Below are positions 8,477 through 17,033 of a DNA stretch of 64,000 nucleotides, piece after piece. This DNA comes from Flavobacteriales bacterium. GTDB taxonomy: Bacteria > Bacteroidota > Bacteroidia > Flavobacteriales_D > Crocinitomicaceae. The notes under the pieces are model-generated. The model did no database searches. It saw only the letters and a list, made by a program, of their open reading frames with translations, and was not told where the DNA came from. Made by a program: the position numbers and the translations under genes. The stretch covers positions 28,627 through 92,626 of the forward strand of contig VEQH01000007.1 of the NCBI GenBank assembly GCA_018883325.1, given 5' to 3'. The first letter of the stretch is position 1. The number at the start of each line of letters is the position of its first letter.

Positions 8477-11089
8477 TTAAAGTTTGTTTTTTACTGCTTC
8501 AATCGCTGTTGTCAATCCTTCAGGTTTTTTTCCTCCAGCTGTTGCGAAGAAAACTTGCCCTCCACCGCCACCTTGAATATGAGTTGAAACTTCACGAATG
8601 ATTTGTGAGGCATTCCATTTTTTGTCTTCTACTAAATTGTCTGAAATGATTAAGCTTAAAGCACACTTGTCGCCATCAGTATTTCCAATAATTCCAACAA
8701 AATCAGTTGTCTCTGTTCTTAATTGGAACAAAATATCTTTTACTGAATTGGTGTCAACATCCGCTATTTCGCCTAAGAAGTTTATGCCATTGACAGCAGT
8801 GATTTTCGCTTTCAATTCAGCTTTCATAATTTTCGCTTTTTCACGTTGCAATTGCTCAATTTCTTTCGTTAATTGATTGTTTTTGTGCATTAAGTCTTCC
8901 ACCGCTTTCTGTAAATCTTTTGGATTTTTAAGTAAAAGACTAATCGTATCTAATTTTTCAGCTTTTTCTCTGAAAAAGGATTCAGCAGCTGCACCTGTAA
9001 TAGCTTCAATTCTTCTTACACCAGAAGCAACTGCCGACTCAGAAGTGATTTTGAATAAACCAATTTTTGATGTATTTGGAACGTGAATTCCACCACACAA
9101 TTCAATGGAATCGCCAAATTTTATGACGCGAACACTGTCTCCATATTTTTCTCCGAATAATGCCATTGCACCTAATGCTTTCGCTTCTTCTATTGGACAA
9201 GCTCGACGTTCATCAAGTAATTCATTTCTTTCGATTGCCTGTCGCACTAATAATTCAACTTTAGCCAATTCTTCGTCTGTGATTTTAGAGAAATGAGAAA
9301 AGTCAAAACGCAAATAATCAGGATTAACCAAAGAACCTTTTTGTTCTACATGCGTTCCTAAAACAGTACGTAAAGCATGATGTAATAAGTGTGTTGCAGA
9401 GTGATTTTTGGCTGCATTTTCTCTTTTGGGAGCATCGACTTTAGCTGAGAAATCTCCTGTTAAATTAGCAGGAATTTTTTCAGTTAAATGAATGATGAGG
9501 TTGTTCTCTTTTTTGGTGTCAAAAATGTAAATTGTTGAATCATTGTTGTTTAAAGTTCCTTTGTCTCCAACTTGTCCACCACCTTCAGGATAGAAAGGTG
9601 TTTGATTCAAAACCAACTGATAGAATGCTTTTTGCTTTTGAGAAACTTTGCGGTATTTGATTATTTGAACAGTAGCTTCTGTTTGGTCGTAACCAATAAA
9701 TTCTGTTGTAACATCTGGGTTCACTTGTTGCCAATCGTCTGTCTCAACAGCAGTTGCTTCACGTGAACGATCTTTTTGAATTTGTAATTCTTTTTGGAAA
9801 CCCTCTTCGTCGATACTTAATCCATTTTCTCTAGCAATCAATGATGTTAAGTCAACAGGGAAGCCATACGTATCGTATAATTCAAACACAGCCGAACCTG
9901 TAATTATTGTTTCAGACTTACTTTTCGAAAGTTGCATTACATCGTCCATTCGTTTGATTCCTTGCTCTAACGTACGAAAGAAACCAATTTCTTCCTCGCG
10001 TATCACTTTGGAAATCAATTCTTTTTGACGAATTAATTCTTCGTAAGGATTTCCCATTAAGTCACATAAAACCAACGACAAATCACTTAAAAATGATTCT
10101 TTTAATCCCAATGTTTGGTATCCATAACGTACAGCTCGTCTTAAAATTCGACGAATCACATAACCAGCACCAGTATTGGAAGGTAATTGTCCATCAGCAA
10201 TTGAAAAAGCAATCGTGCGAACATGGTCTGCAATCACACGTAAAGCGATATCTGTTTCTTCCGATTTTCCGTAAGAAATTCCAGAAACTTTAACAGTGTA
10301 TTGGATTAACGTTTGAAACAAATCGGTATCGTAATTACTTTGTTTTCCTTGCAAAGCCATTGCTAAACGTTCCAAGCCCATCCCTGTGTCAACGTGTGTT
10401 GAAGGAAGATTTTCAAGCGAACCGTCTGCTTTTCTATTGAATTGCATGAAAACGTTGTTCCAAATTTCAATTACTTGTGGGTGATCGTTATTCACTAAAT
10501 CACGACCATTTATTTTTTGACGTTCAGATTCATCTCTTAGATCCACATGAATTTCGGTACAAGGCCCACAAGGTCCTGTGTCCCCCATTTCCCAAAAGTT
10601 GTCTTTTTTAGAAGCTAAAATAATGCGGTCTTCAGCGATAAATCTTTTCCATATAGCGAAACTTTCTTCGTCTTTTGGAACACCATCTTTTGCATCTCCT
10701 TCGAATACAGTTACATATAATCGATCAACTGGAATTTTGTAAACTTCAGTTAACAGTTCCCAAGCCCAAGCAATTGCATCTTCTTTAAAGTAATCACCAA
10801 ATGACCAATTTCCCAACATTTCAAACATAGTGTGGTGGTATGTATCTACCCCAACTTCTTCTAAATCATTGTGTTTACCTGAAACACGCAAACATTTTTG
10901 AGAATTGGCAACTCGTTTGTATTTTGGAACTTGATAACCCAAGAAAAAATCCTTGAATTGGTTCATACCCGCATTGGTAAACATCAATGTTGGGTCGTTT
11001 TTAACAACCATTGGAGCTGAAGGAACAATTTCATGTCCTTTACTTGCGAAAAAATCGAAAAATTGTTGGCGAATTTCTGAAACCGTCAT
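8477..11089 (-). CDS. alaS: Alanine--tRNA ligase
   Basis: The 870-residue class II synthetase charges tRNA-Ala with alanine in the cytosol. The N-terminal catalytic domain begins IRQQFFDFFASKGHEIVPSA (residues 6-25) and contains LMFTNAGMNQFKD (motif 1) and GMGLERLAM (motif 3). The editing domain has the zinc ligands HSATH near residue 563 and CGGIH near 663. The C-terminal DHHA1 domain ends with the glycine-rich QGGGGGQVFFATAGG. The length is typical of the family. The ATG at 11089 gives the expected N-terminus. A TAAATTTG element sits 20 bp upstream. The downstream glycosyltransferase follows after 2 bp. Confidence 0.97.
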   Translation of the reverse strand: MTVSEIRQQFFDFFASKGHEIVPSAPMVVKNDPTLMFTNAGMNQFKDFFLGYQVPKYKRVANSQKCLRVSGKHNDLEEVGVDTYHHTMFEMLGNWSFGDYFKEDAIAWAWELLTEVYKIPVDRLYVTVFEGDAKDGVPKDEESFAIWKRFIAEDRIILASKKDNFWEMGDTGPCGPCTEIHVDLRDESERQKINGRDLVNNDHPQVIEIWNNVFMQFNRKADGSLENLPSTHVDTGMGLERLAMALQGKQSNYDTDLFQTLIQYTVKVSGISYGKSEETDIALRVIADHVRTIAFSIADGQLPSNTGAGYVIRRILRRAVRYGYQTLGLKESFLSDLSLVLCDLMGNPYEELIRQKELISKVIREEEIGFFRTLEQGIKRMDDVMQLSKSKSETIITGSAVFELYDTYGFPVDLTSLIARENGLSIDEEGFQKELQIQKDRSREATAVETDDWQQVNPDVTTEFIGYDQTEATVQIIKYRKVSQKQKAFYQLVLNQTPFYPEGGGQVGDKGTLNNNDSTIYIFDTKKENNLIIHLTEKIPANLTGDFSAKVDAPKRENAAKNHSATHLLHHALRTVLGTHVEQKGSLVNPDYLRFDFSHFSKITDEELAKVELLVRQAIERNELLDERRACPIEEAKALGAMALFGEKYGDSVRVIKFGDSIELCGGIHVPNTSKIGLFKITSESAVASGVRRIEAITGAAAESFFREKAEKLDTISLLLKNPKDLQKAVEDLMHKNNQLTKEIEQLQREKAKIMKAELKAKITAVNGINFLGEIADVDTNSVKDILFQLRTETTDFVGIIGNTDGDKCALSLIISDNLVEDKKWNASQIIREVSTHIQGGGGGQVFFATAGGKKPEGLTTAIEAVKNKL

Positions 11090-11108
11090 TTTATTATTTG
11101 TTTGAGCG

Positions 11109-11116
11109 CAAATTTA
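11109..11116 (-). promoter_or_regulatory. -7 promoter element of alaS (TAAATTTG)
   Basis: On the minus strand TAAATTTG fits TAnnTTTG and lies about 20 bp before the alaS ATG. No matching -33 TTG is seen, so the assignment rests on the -7 element and position. Confidence 0.45.
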
Positions 11117-11254
11117 GGAAATTGAATGCACTTGACGTTGATAGAGTTCATTAAGAGCGTTCATTTTTGATGTAAATACATTGTTTTTTTAAGTTTTTGA
11201 GATTATTAAAAGGATATTTTTTCCTAAATTAGAATAAAAGCAAAAAATGGAATT

Positions 11255-11830
11255 ATGTTAAGTCTGGCGATTATTGAGCAAAAATTGGTTGAAATTCGGA
11301 ATAAAAGAGTATTGATTGACAGAGACGTTGCTGAATTATATGGTATTGAAACGAAGCGTGTGAATGAAGCTGTAAAAAATAATCCAGAGAAATTCCCAAC
11401 TGGTTATGTAATTTATTTGGATGAAGAAGAAACTGAATTTCTAAGGTCGAAATTTTCGACCTTAGAAACGAGAAATGAACCGGTCGAAATTTTCGACCGG
11501 TTCCAAAAACTTAAACATTCAACTGTTCGTCCAAAGGCTTTCACTGATAAAGGTTTGTATATGCTGGCAACTATTTTGAAGAGTCCAAAGGCGACAGAAA
11601 CTACAATTGCTATCATCGAAACGTATTCTAAATTGAAGCAGTTTTCTAATGCCATTAATTCATTGTATGTTCATAATTCTGAAAGCTCGAAACAAGATAT
11701 AATTGAGAAAGGAACTGAATTAATAGCTGAAATAATACAAGACGATTTGAAACTTGATGAAACTGAAACTTCAATTGAGTTTAATTTCGCACTTGTTAAG
11801 TTAAAACATACAGTGAAACGAAAAAAGTAA
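11255..11830 (+). CDS. ORF6N domain DNA-binding protein
   Basis: A 191-residue protein with the ORF6N domain, first described in phage and virus proteins and common as stand-alone genes in Bacteroidetes: EIRNKRVLIDRDVAELYGIETKRVNEAVKNNPEKFP (described by its key elements V-L-I-D-R-D-V-A-x-L-Y-G and N..KFP, residues 12-48) and RPKAFTDKGLYMLATIL (about 92-108). The domain is believed to bind DNA; the target is unknown. The gene is not in a prophage, as neighbours are housekeeping genes. Between the two conserved blocks lies a segment encoded by two palindromes that share one core read in two frames. The C-terminal 70 residues look helical. It may be an acquired gene. Confidence 0.75.
   Translation: MLSLAIIEQKLVEIRNKRVLIDRDVAELYGIETKRVNEAVKNNPEKFPTGYVIYLDEEETEFLRSKFSTLETRNEPVEIFDRFQKLKHSTVRPKAFTDKGLYMLATILKSPKATETTIAIIETYSKLKQFSNAINSLYVHNSESSKQDIIEKGTELIAEIIQDDLKLDETETSIEFNFALVKLKHTVKRKK
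11438..11503. repeat. Two perfect palindromes sharing one 17-nt core, inside the ORF6N gene
   Basis: First palindrome 11438-11468: arms TTTCTAAGGTCGAAA and TTTCGACCTTAGAAA around one T. Second 11477-11503: arms GAACCGGTCGAAA and TTTCGACCGGTTC around one T. Both contain GGTCGAAATTTTCGACC. The first copy is read as RSKFST and the second, shifted one frame, as VEIFDR. Only 8 bp separate them. Confidence 0.9.
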
Positions 11831-11849
11831 TTTAGTTTTTTACTTGTGT

Positions 11850-11857
11850 TACTTTTG
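11850..11857 (+). promoter_or_regulatory. -7 promoter element (TACTTTTG) before the O-methyltransferase
   Basis: TACTTTTG fits TAnnTTTG and lies 15 bp before the ATG. No clear -33 element. It would drive the methyltransferase and mnmD. Confidence 0.4.
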
Positions 11858-11872
11858 TTTTAAAAAATTAGA

Positions 11873-12517
11873 ATGGAATTTATTGCTGAAGAATTGGATA
11901 ATTACGTTTGTGCTCATACTTCTGAAGAAAGTGAACTATTAAAGAAAATAAATCGTGAAACACATTTAGAAGTTTTGCAACCGCGAATGTTAAGCGGTCA
12001 TTTTCAAGGAAGAGTTTTAAGTATGTTTTCGAAAATGATTCAACCAGAAAGAATTTTAGAGATTGGTACTTACACTGGTTATTCAGCTTTGTGCTTGGCA
12101 GAAGGTTTGAATCAAAGCGGTAAATTAATTACAATTGATGTGAATGAAGAATTAGAAACGAGAGTTAGAAATTATTTTCAAAATTCTGAATTCAAGGAGC
12201 AGATCGAGTATCGAATTGGTGATGCAATGAAAATTATTCCAGAATTGAGTCAGCAGTTTGATATTGTTTTCATTGATGCTGATAAAATGAATTACATTAA
12301 TTATTACAATTTGGTGTTTTCAAAAGTTAAAATCGGAGGTTATATTATTGCGGATAATGTTTTGTGGTCGGGAAAAGTGGCAGATGAAAGTAAAAAAGAT
12401 AAAGACACTGAATTGTTACGAGCCTACAATTTATTGAATCAAAATGATTCTCGAGTTGAAAATGTACTGTTTCCAATTCGTGATGGCTTGATGATAGCAC
12501 GTAAAATCAAAGATTAA
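11873..12517 (+). CDS. O-methyltransferase (family 3, SAM-dependent)
   Basis: A 214-residue class I methyltransferase of the caffeoyl-CoA O-methyltransferase-like family. Seen: EIGTYTGYSALCLAEGL (SAM-binding motif I, near residue 62), IDVNEE (motif II acid), FIDADKMNYINYY (metal-binding DAD, near 133) and ADNVLWSGKV (near 162), all typical of the divalent-metal-dependent O-methyltransferases. The bacterial relative TrmR methylates a wobble-uridine hydroxyl in tRNA; because the next gene, 4 bp away, is the tRNA wobble-uridine enzyme MnmD, a tRNA role is a plausible inference, but a small-molecule substrate cannot be excluded. Confidence 0.85.
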   Translation: MEFIAEELDNYVCAHTSEESELLKKINRETHLEVLQPRMLSGHFQGRVLSMFSKMIQPERILEIGTYTGYSALCLAEGLNQSGKLITIDVNEELETRVRNYFQNSEFKEQIEYRIGDAMKIIPELSQQFDIVFIDADKMNYINYYNLVFSKVKIGGYIIADNVLWSGKVADESKKDKDTELLRAYNLLNQNDSRVENVLFPIRDGLMIARKIKD

Positions 12518-12521
12518 ACAA

Positions 12522-13181
12522 ATGAAAAGAGAATTGCGTGAAACAGCAGATGGATCGATGACGATTTACCTTCCAGAAATGGACGAACATTATCATTCCT
12601 ATCACGGAGCCTTACAAGAAGCAAAACACGTTTTTATAGAAAATGGAATTAGACTTTTCCCCAAGAAAGATACAATTTCAGTATTTGAGTTGGGTTTAGG
12701 AACGGGACTCAACGCACTATTAACAGCCATTTGGGCGGAAAATAACCAGCAAAAAGTCACTTATTTTGGATTAGAAGCTTTTCCAGTTGAGCGCGAAATG
12801 AACCTTGCAATGAATTATCCAAGAATGATTCCTGAATCAAATGATTTTTTCTCAAAAATAGTTGATGCAAATTGGGAAATAGAAACAAACATAAATTCTT
12901 TTTTTCAATTGTATAAATGCCAATCCAAAATTCAAAATTTGCAACTTAATCAACAATTTGATTGTGTTTTTTTCGATGCTTTTGGTCCGCGTGCTCAACA
13001 AGAAATGTGGGATTTTAAAATTCTTGAAAAAACAATACAACTCTTAGCTCCAAATGGACTTTTTGTAACGTATTGCGCAAAAGGTCAATTAAAACGCGAT
13101 TTGAAAGCACTCGGTTTGAAAGTTGAAACACTTCCCGGTCCTCCAGGAAAGCGAGAAATGACAGTTGCTTGGAAGATTTAA
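12522..13181 (+). CDS. mnmD: tRNA (mnm5s2U34)-methyltransferase MnmD
   Basis: A 219-residue stand-alone version of the N-terminal methyltransferase domain of MnmC (DUF752), which turns nm5s2U into mnm5s2U at tRNA position 34. The sequence shows RETADGS near the start, HYHSYHGALQEAKHVFI (about 22-38), the SAM motif FELGLGTGLNAL near residue 58, FFDAFGPRAQQEMW near 150 and the family-ending block LPGPPGKREM (about 205-214). It lacks the FAD-dependent C-terminal domain of gammaproteobacterial MnmC, as expected in Bacteroidetes. It is cotranscribed with the O-methyltransferase. Downstream, before the convergent Nudix gene, lies an independent promoter and terminator. Confidence 0.92.
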   Translation: MKRELRETADGSMTIYLPEMDEHYHSYHGALQEAKHVFIENGIRLFPKKDTISVFELGLGTGLNALLTAIWAENNQQKVTYFGLEAFPVEREMNLAMNYPRMIPESNDFFSKIVDANWEIETNINSFFQLYKCQSKIQNLQLNQQFDCVFFDAFGPRAQQEMWDFKILEKTIQLLAPNGLFVTYCAKGQLKRDLKALGLKVETLPGPPGKREMTVAWKI

Positions 13182-13203
13182 CATAATTTTAATATAATTA
13201 TGC

Positions 13204-13233
13204 TTGCATAACAAAATACTTAGCCTATCTTTG
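13204..13233 (+). promoter_or_regulatory. Full-consensus promoter with no protein gene behind it
   Basis: TTG at 13204-13206, a 19-bp spacer, then TATCTTTG at 13226-13233: an exact match to both elements of the Bacteroidetes housekeeping promoter at the preferred spacing, with an AT-rich upstream stretch. The same geometry is found here only before the toxin-antitoxin pair and the rRNA operon. The transcript would run about 90 nt to the hairpin at 13298-13329. Confidence 0.75.
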
Positions 13234-13239
13234 CCCCAG

Positions 13240-13332
13240 AAAATTACATTTCATAGTTGTAGTTTTTGAGTTTTATAGTTTTAGCATGGTTTAGCAGAAA
13301 GAGGAACAAGTTACGGTTTGTTCCTCTTTTTG
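13240..13332 (+). ncRNA. Predicted small RNA (about 90 nt)
   Basis: Defined by the full-consensus promoter just upstream and a strong intrinsic terminator at its end. The interior is AU-rich, begins with a CCCC-containing stretch and holds no ORF longer than two codons (ATG GTT TAG). It lies between the convergent mnmD and Nudix genes. The start is estimated from normal promoter geometry (about 7 nt after the -7 element). I do not recognise a known RNA family. The alternative is that the hairpin only terminates the two flanking genes and the promoter match is chance. Confidence 0.5.
13298..13332. terminator. Strong intrinsic terminator (12-bp stem), usable from both sides
   Basis: Stem AAAGAGGAACAA (13298-13309) and TTGTTCCTCTTT (13318-13329), perfect 12 bp with an 8-nt loop, followed by T residues on the plus strand. 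On the minus strand the stem is followed by only a short U-rich stretch, so it works best for plus-strand transcripts. Confidence 0.85.
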
Positions 13333-13336
13333 CTTC

Positions 13337-13978
13337 TTATAAGTTCCAGATTTCTTTCGATATTATTTTTAATTCGTTTAAAATCAAAGCGGTAGCTCCC
13401 CAAATTACTTTTTCTTGAATTATAAAACAAGGCACATTTGGCATCGTTAATTCGTTGCTCACTTTTATTGAAGTTGTAGTTTTATTTCTCTCATCAATTA
13501 ATTCCTTAATTGAAATAGTAAGAATTTCATTGACTTCACGTTCGTTCTTTTTTAGTGGAGGCAACTTTTCGTGAAAAAAAAGGAAAGGCATCACATTGAA
13601 TTTTGAAACAGGAATATTTACTTCAGTTAAACTTCCAAGTAGAGTTCCTGCGTCAAAAGGAATTTCAACTTCTTCAAAACTTTCCCTTCGTGCAGTATGT
13701 TCTAGTGATTCATCTTCTGAATCTACTTTTCCTCCTGGGAAAGCAATTTGTTTGCTATGAGTTCCTTCATATTCAGCTCGTTCGATTAGTAAAATTGAAA
13801 AATCATCAAGAAATTCATCATTTGGATAAATATGAATAGCAACAGCTGATTTCCTAAAATTCAAATAGTCTTCCTTATTCTGTTTAATAAACCGCATCGG
13901 ATAAAAAGCAATGTGTGCATCCATTCCTGGCAGACTATTGTTGATTTTTTCTTGAAGCTTTAAAATTTTTGTATTCAT
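13337..13978 (-). CDS. Nudix hydrolase, CoA pyrophosphatase type
   Basis: A 213-residue hydrolase with a complete Nudix box at residues 82-106 (GGKVDSEDESLEHTARRES followed by FEEVEI), matching G-x5-E-x7-RE-U-x-EE-x-G/U with a hydrophobic replacing the last Gly. The preceding THSKQIAFPGGK (about 73-84) is the UPF0035-type element of CoA pyrophosphatases, which cleave coenzyme A to 3',5'-ADP and 4'-phosphopantetheine. The assignment to CoA is therefore likely but not certain. It starts 21 bp after a small lipoprotein gene on the same strand and is probably cotranscribed with it. Confidence 0.85.
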   Translation of the reverse strand: MNTKILKLQEKINNSLPGMDAHIAFYPMRFIKQNKEDYLNFRKSAVAIHIYPNDEFLDDFSILLIERAEYEGTHSKQIAFPGGKVDSEDESLEHTARRESFEEVEIPFDAGTLLGSLTEVNIPVSKFNVMPFLFFHEKLPPLKKNEREVNEILTISIKELIDERNKTTTSIKVSNELTMPNVPCFIIQEKVIWGATALILNELKIISKEIWNL

Positions 13979-13999
13979 TAAACGAGGTTCGACGTTTCG

Positions 14000-14611
14000 C
14001 TATTTTGCAGAATTTACAATTTTGAAAAAATCGTCTTGCAAGTATTTCATATTTTCAGTTTTACCAATTAACTGAAAGACATAGTATGACTTATTGATTT
14101 TTTTTGTGGCAATAAAGTAAGTTTTTGTTAGGTCGGAATCCCATTTGTATTGACGTTCGAAATTTTGAATTACAACTTGTGAAAGGCATTTATTATTAAT
14201 TTTTTTTATTTCTGAAGTTCTATATCCAATACTATTTTCCTCAGTTAATGAATTTTGCACACTGTTGATGTAGTTTTTTTGAATCGCATGAAGATTCGAT
14301 TTTTCATTGTTTACATACTGAAAATAAGTAGCTGTTGTGTCTGAAAATTTCTCCACGCTAAAGTATAGTGAAAGAGAAGGGATGCTTTTTTGCTGAGAGG
14401 AATATTTTTCTATCGTATAAATTGATTCACTTTCGTATTCAAATTTCTGAGGCAATAAATAAGTAATGTCGCTATATTCTGTTTTTTTCCATTTTTTAAA
14501 ATCCATATTATTTGAATACAATTCATTAGCGTCGCGAGTAGGAGCATTTGAGTTAGGACACGCTACCAAGAATGGTAAAACCAGTAAGAATAGAAAAATT
14601 GTTCGCATCAT
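14000..14611 (-). CDS. Small predicted lipoprotein of unknown function
   Basis: About 203 residues. The start is a lipoprotein signal peptide (MMRTIFLFLLVLPFLVAC) with lipobox LVAC, so Cys18 should be lipidated and the protein anchored in the periplasm or outer membrane. The rest is a soluble domain with LLPQKFEYESESIYTIEKYSS and a final KYLQDDFFKIVNSAK; I do not recognise a family. The frame extends to a TTG at 14617, but two adjacent ATGs (14611 and 14608) are better starts. It precedes the Nudix gene by 21 bp. Confidence 0.7.
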   Translation of the reverse strand: MMRTIFLFLLVLPFLVACPNSNAPTRDANELYSNNMDFKKWKKTEYSDITYLLPQKFEYESESIYTIEKYSSQQKSIPSLSLYFSVEKFSDTTATYFQYVNNEKSNLHAIQKNYINSVQNSLTEENSIGYRTSEIKKINNKCLSQVVIQNFERQYKWDSDLTKTYFIATKKINKSYYVFQLIGKTENMKYLQDDFFKIVNSAK

Positions 14612-14744
14612 TTTCAAAAATACCTAAAAAAACGAAAAGATGATGAAAAAGTAAAAATTCAACATTTTTCAGTTTTAATCTAAAAAAATAGGGGGTGAAT
14701 TGAAAATAGTTATAAAAAATTTGGAAATACCCCTCAAAAAAATG

Positions 14745-14752
14745 TACTTTTG
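14745..14752 (+). promoter_or_regulatory. -7 promoter element of glnN (TACTTTTG)
   Basis: TACTTTTG fits TAnnTTTG and ends 18 bp before the ATG at 14771. Because it overlaps the possible TTG start at 14750, it argues that the true glnN start is the ATG. No TTG lies 19 bp upstream. Confidence 0.55.
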
Positions 14753-14770
14753 CTGAAAAAAGGAATAAAA

Positions 14771-16957
14771 ATGGCAACAAAGAGACTTAAAGCTTATCAA
14801 GATGTTCTGAATAGAGAACCAAAACACGTAGATTATGATGGTAAACTATCAGAATTGTTTGGTGTGAATGTGTTTCATCTTGAGGTGATGCGAGAATTTC
14901 TTCCATCTGATACTTATAAATCAATGGTTGAATCAATTCAAAATGGAACACGTTTGGATCGTAAAAATGCGGACCAAGTTGCTTCAGCGATGAAAGATTG
15001 GGCGATTTCTAAAGGCGCAACGCATTATACGCATTGGTTTCAACCTTTAACAGGAGCAACTGCTGAGAAACACGATGCATTCTTAAGACCGATTGGACCA
15101 GGGAAAGCGATTGATCGTTTCGATGGCGATTTGTTAATTCAACAAGAGCCAGATGCTTCTTCTTTTCCAAATGGAGGAATCCGCGATACATTTGAAGCAA
15201 GAGGATATACAGCTTGGGATCCTTCATCACCAGCGTTTGTAATAAGTAAAACGCTTTGTATTCCAACTATTTTTATTTCATATACAGGTGAATCTTTAGA
15301 TTTCAAAATGCCATTATTGAAGGCTTTACATGCAGTTGACCAAGCTGCTGTTGATGTTTGCCAGTATTTTGATAAAAACGTTACTAAAGTAAATGCTACT
15401 TTAGGCTGGGAACAAGAATATTTCTTAATTGACCAAGCTTTATTCAACGCTCGTCCAGATATTTTAATGACAGGTAGAGCTTTATTTGGTCACGCTCCAG
15501 CAAAAGGACAGCAATTAGAAGATCATTACTTCGGTTCAATTCCTGAACGAGTAACAGAATTTATGCGCGAATTTGAAATCGAATCACTTAAATTGGGAAT
15601 TCCGGTTACAACCCGTCACAATGAAGTTGCACCGAATCAATTTGAATGTGCGCCTATCTTTGAAGAGTGTAATTTGGCAAACGACCACAACTTATTGTTG
15701 ATGGATTTGATGGAAAAAATCGCACGTAAACATAATTTTAGAGTTTTATTCCATGAAAAACCATTCGCAGGTGTGAACGGTTCAGGAAAACATAATAACT
15801 GGTCTTTGAGTACAAATACTGGTGTTAATCTATTGGCTCCAGGGAAAAATCCCAAATCAAATCTTCAGTTTTTGACATTTTTCGTAAATACAATTAATGC
15901 TATTTATGACAACGCTGATTTGTTAAGAGCTGCGATTGCTTCTGCTGGAAATGATCACCGTTTGGGAGCAAATGAAGCGCCACCTGCAATTATTTCTGCA
16001 TTCATTGGAACGCAACTTTCTGCTTTGTTAGACGATGTAGAACAAAATGTGAAAGCTGGAAAAATGACGCCAGAGGACAAAACCGAATTGAAATTAAATA
16101 TCGGTAAAATTCCACAAATTTTATTGGACAATACAGATAGAAATAGAACTTCACCTTTTGCTTTTACAGGAAATAAATTTGAGTTTAGAGCTGTTGGTTC
16201 ATCTGCAAATTGTAGTTCTGCAATGATTGTTTTGAATACAATTATGGCGAAACAATTGAAAGAATTCAAGAAATCAGTAGATGCACGAATTGATAAAGGA
16301 GAATCAAAAGACGAAGCAATTTTGAAAGAACTTCAAGTTTTAATTAAACGTTCAAAAAATATTCGTTTTGAAGGAAATGGATATGGTGAAGAGTGGGTTG
16401 TTGAGGCTGAAAAAAGAGGCTTATCAAACCACAAAGACACTCCGAGAGCATTAAAAATTTGGGAAGATAAAAAAGTTACTGAATTGTTTGAAGAGATGAA
16501 TGTGCTTTCTGCAAGAGAGTTAGAAGCAAGAAAAGAGATTGAGTTTGAAAATTATGTATTGAAAATTCAAATTGAATCTCGCTTGATGGGAGATATGACT
16601 CAAAACTATTTTATCCCTGCTGCGACGGAATACCAAAATAAATTAATTCAAAATGTTCAAGGTTTAATTTCAATTTTTGGAGAAAAAGCTGGAAAACAAA
16701 ATGGTAAGGCAAATATTGAATTAATAGAAACGATTTCTGGTCACATCAATGCGATGAAAGCTGCTTCTGACGCAATGTTAGAGGAACGAAAATTAGCGAA
16801 TAAACACGAACATGCTGAGGCTAAAGCGCTTGCTTATTGTGATAAAGTTAAACCTTATTTTGACCAAATTCGCTACCATGCCGACAAACTTGAATTGTTG
16901 GTTGACGATGAATTGTGGCCTTTACCAAAATTTAGAGAAATGCTGTTTACGAGATAA
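14771..16957 (+). CDS. glnN: Glutamine synthetase type III
   Basis: A 728-residue GSIII, the long form typical of Bacteroidetes and cyanobacteria, which makes glutamine from glutamate, ammonia and ATP as a dodecamer. Catalytic-site motifs seen: GWEQEYFLID (near residue 211), RHNEVAPNQFECAPIFEE (near 280), VNGSGKHNNWSLST (near 334) and FEFRAVGSSANCSSAM (near 475). The N-terminal block RLKAYQDVLNREPKHVDYDGKL... includes GSIII-specific sequence. The ATG at 14771 is chosen since a -7 promoter element covers the longer frame. It forms a single-gene unit ending in a strong terminator. Nitrogen control is likely but no regulator site was recognised. Confidence 0.95.
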   Translation: MATKRLKAYQDVLNREPKHVDYDGKLSELFGVNVFHLEVMREFLPSDTYKSMVESIQNGTRLDRKNADQVASAMKDWAISKGATHYTHWFQPLTGATAEKHDAFLRPIGPGKAIDRFDGDLLIQQEPDASSFPNGGIRDTFEARGYTAWDPSSPAFVISKTLCIPTIFISYTGESLDFKMPLLKALHAVDQAAVDVCQYFDKNVTKVNATLGWEQEYFLIDQALFNARPDILMTGRALFGHAPAKGQQLEDHYFGSIPERVTEFMREFEIESLKLGIPVTTRHNEVAPNQFECAPIFEECNLANDHNLLLMDLMEKIARKHNFRVLFHEKPFAGVNGSGKHNNWSLSTNTGVNLLAPGKNPKSNLQFLTFFVNTINAIYDNADLLRAAIASAGNDHRLGANEAPPAIISAFIGTQLSALLDDVEQNVKAGKMTPEDKTELKLNIGKIPQILLDNTDRNRTSPFAFTGNKFEFRAVGSSANCSSAMIVLNTIMAKQLKEFKKSVDARIDKGESKDEAILKELQVLIKRSKNIRFEGNGYGEEWVVEAEKRGLSNHKDTPRALKIWEDKKVTELFEEMNVLSARELEARKEIEFENYVLKIQIESRLMGDMTQNYFIPAATEYQNKLIQNVQGLISIFGEKAGKQNGKANIELIETISGHINAMKAASDAMLEERKLANKHEHAEAKALAYCDKVKPYFDQIRYHADKLELLVDDELWPLPKFREMLFTR

Positions 16958-16984
16958 TAATCTACTACTGTAAATGGATGAAGG

Positions 16985-17015
16985 CGTGTGTTAAGCAATT
17001 AACACACGTTTTTTT
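16985..17015 (+). terminator. Intrinsic terminator after glnN
   Basis: Stem CGTGTGTTAA (16985-16994), loop GCAA, stem TTAACACACG (16999-17008), then seven T residues. A textbook Rho-independent terminator with a stable GNRA-type tetraloop. Confidence 0.92.
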
Positions 17016-17033
17016 CTTGTATAAAATTGCACG

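Noticed and set aside
11255..11830. ORF6N gene as a sign of a prophage
   Set aside because: No integrase, terminase or structural phage gene is nearby, and flanking genes are alaS and tRNA-modification genes.
13601..13839. Plus-strand ORF inside the Nudix gene
   Set aside because: It lies opposite a gene with a full catalytic motif and has no supporting signal of its own.
14750..14770. Upstream TTG start for glnN adding seven residues
   Set aside because: The codons overlap a -7 promoter element; the ATG at 14771 gives the normal family length.
14553..14780. ORF on the minus strand spanning the lipoprotein and glnN starts
   Set aside because: It overlaps the glnN promoter and both gene starts and shows low-complexity, Phe/Leu-rich sequence typical of AT-rich non-coding DNA.
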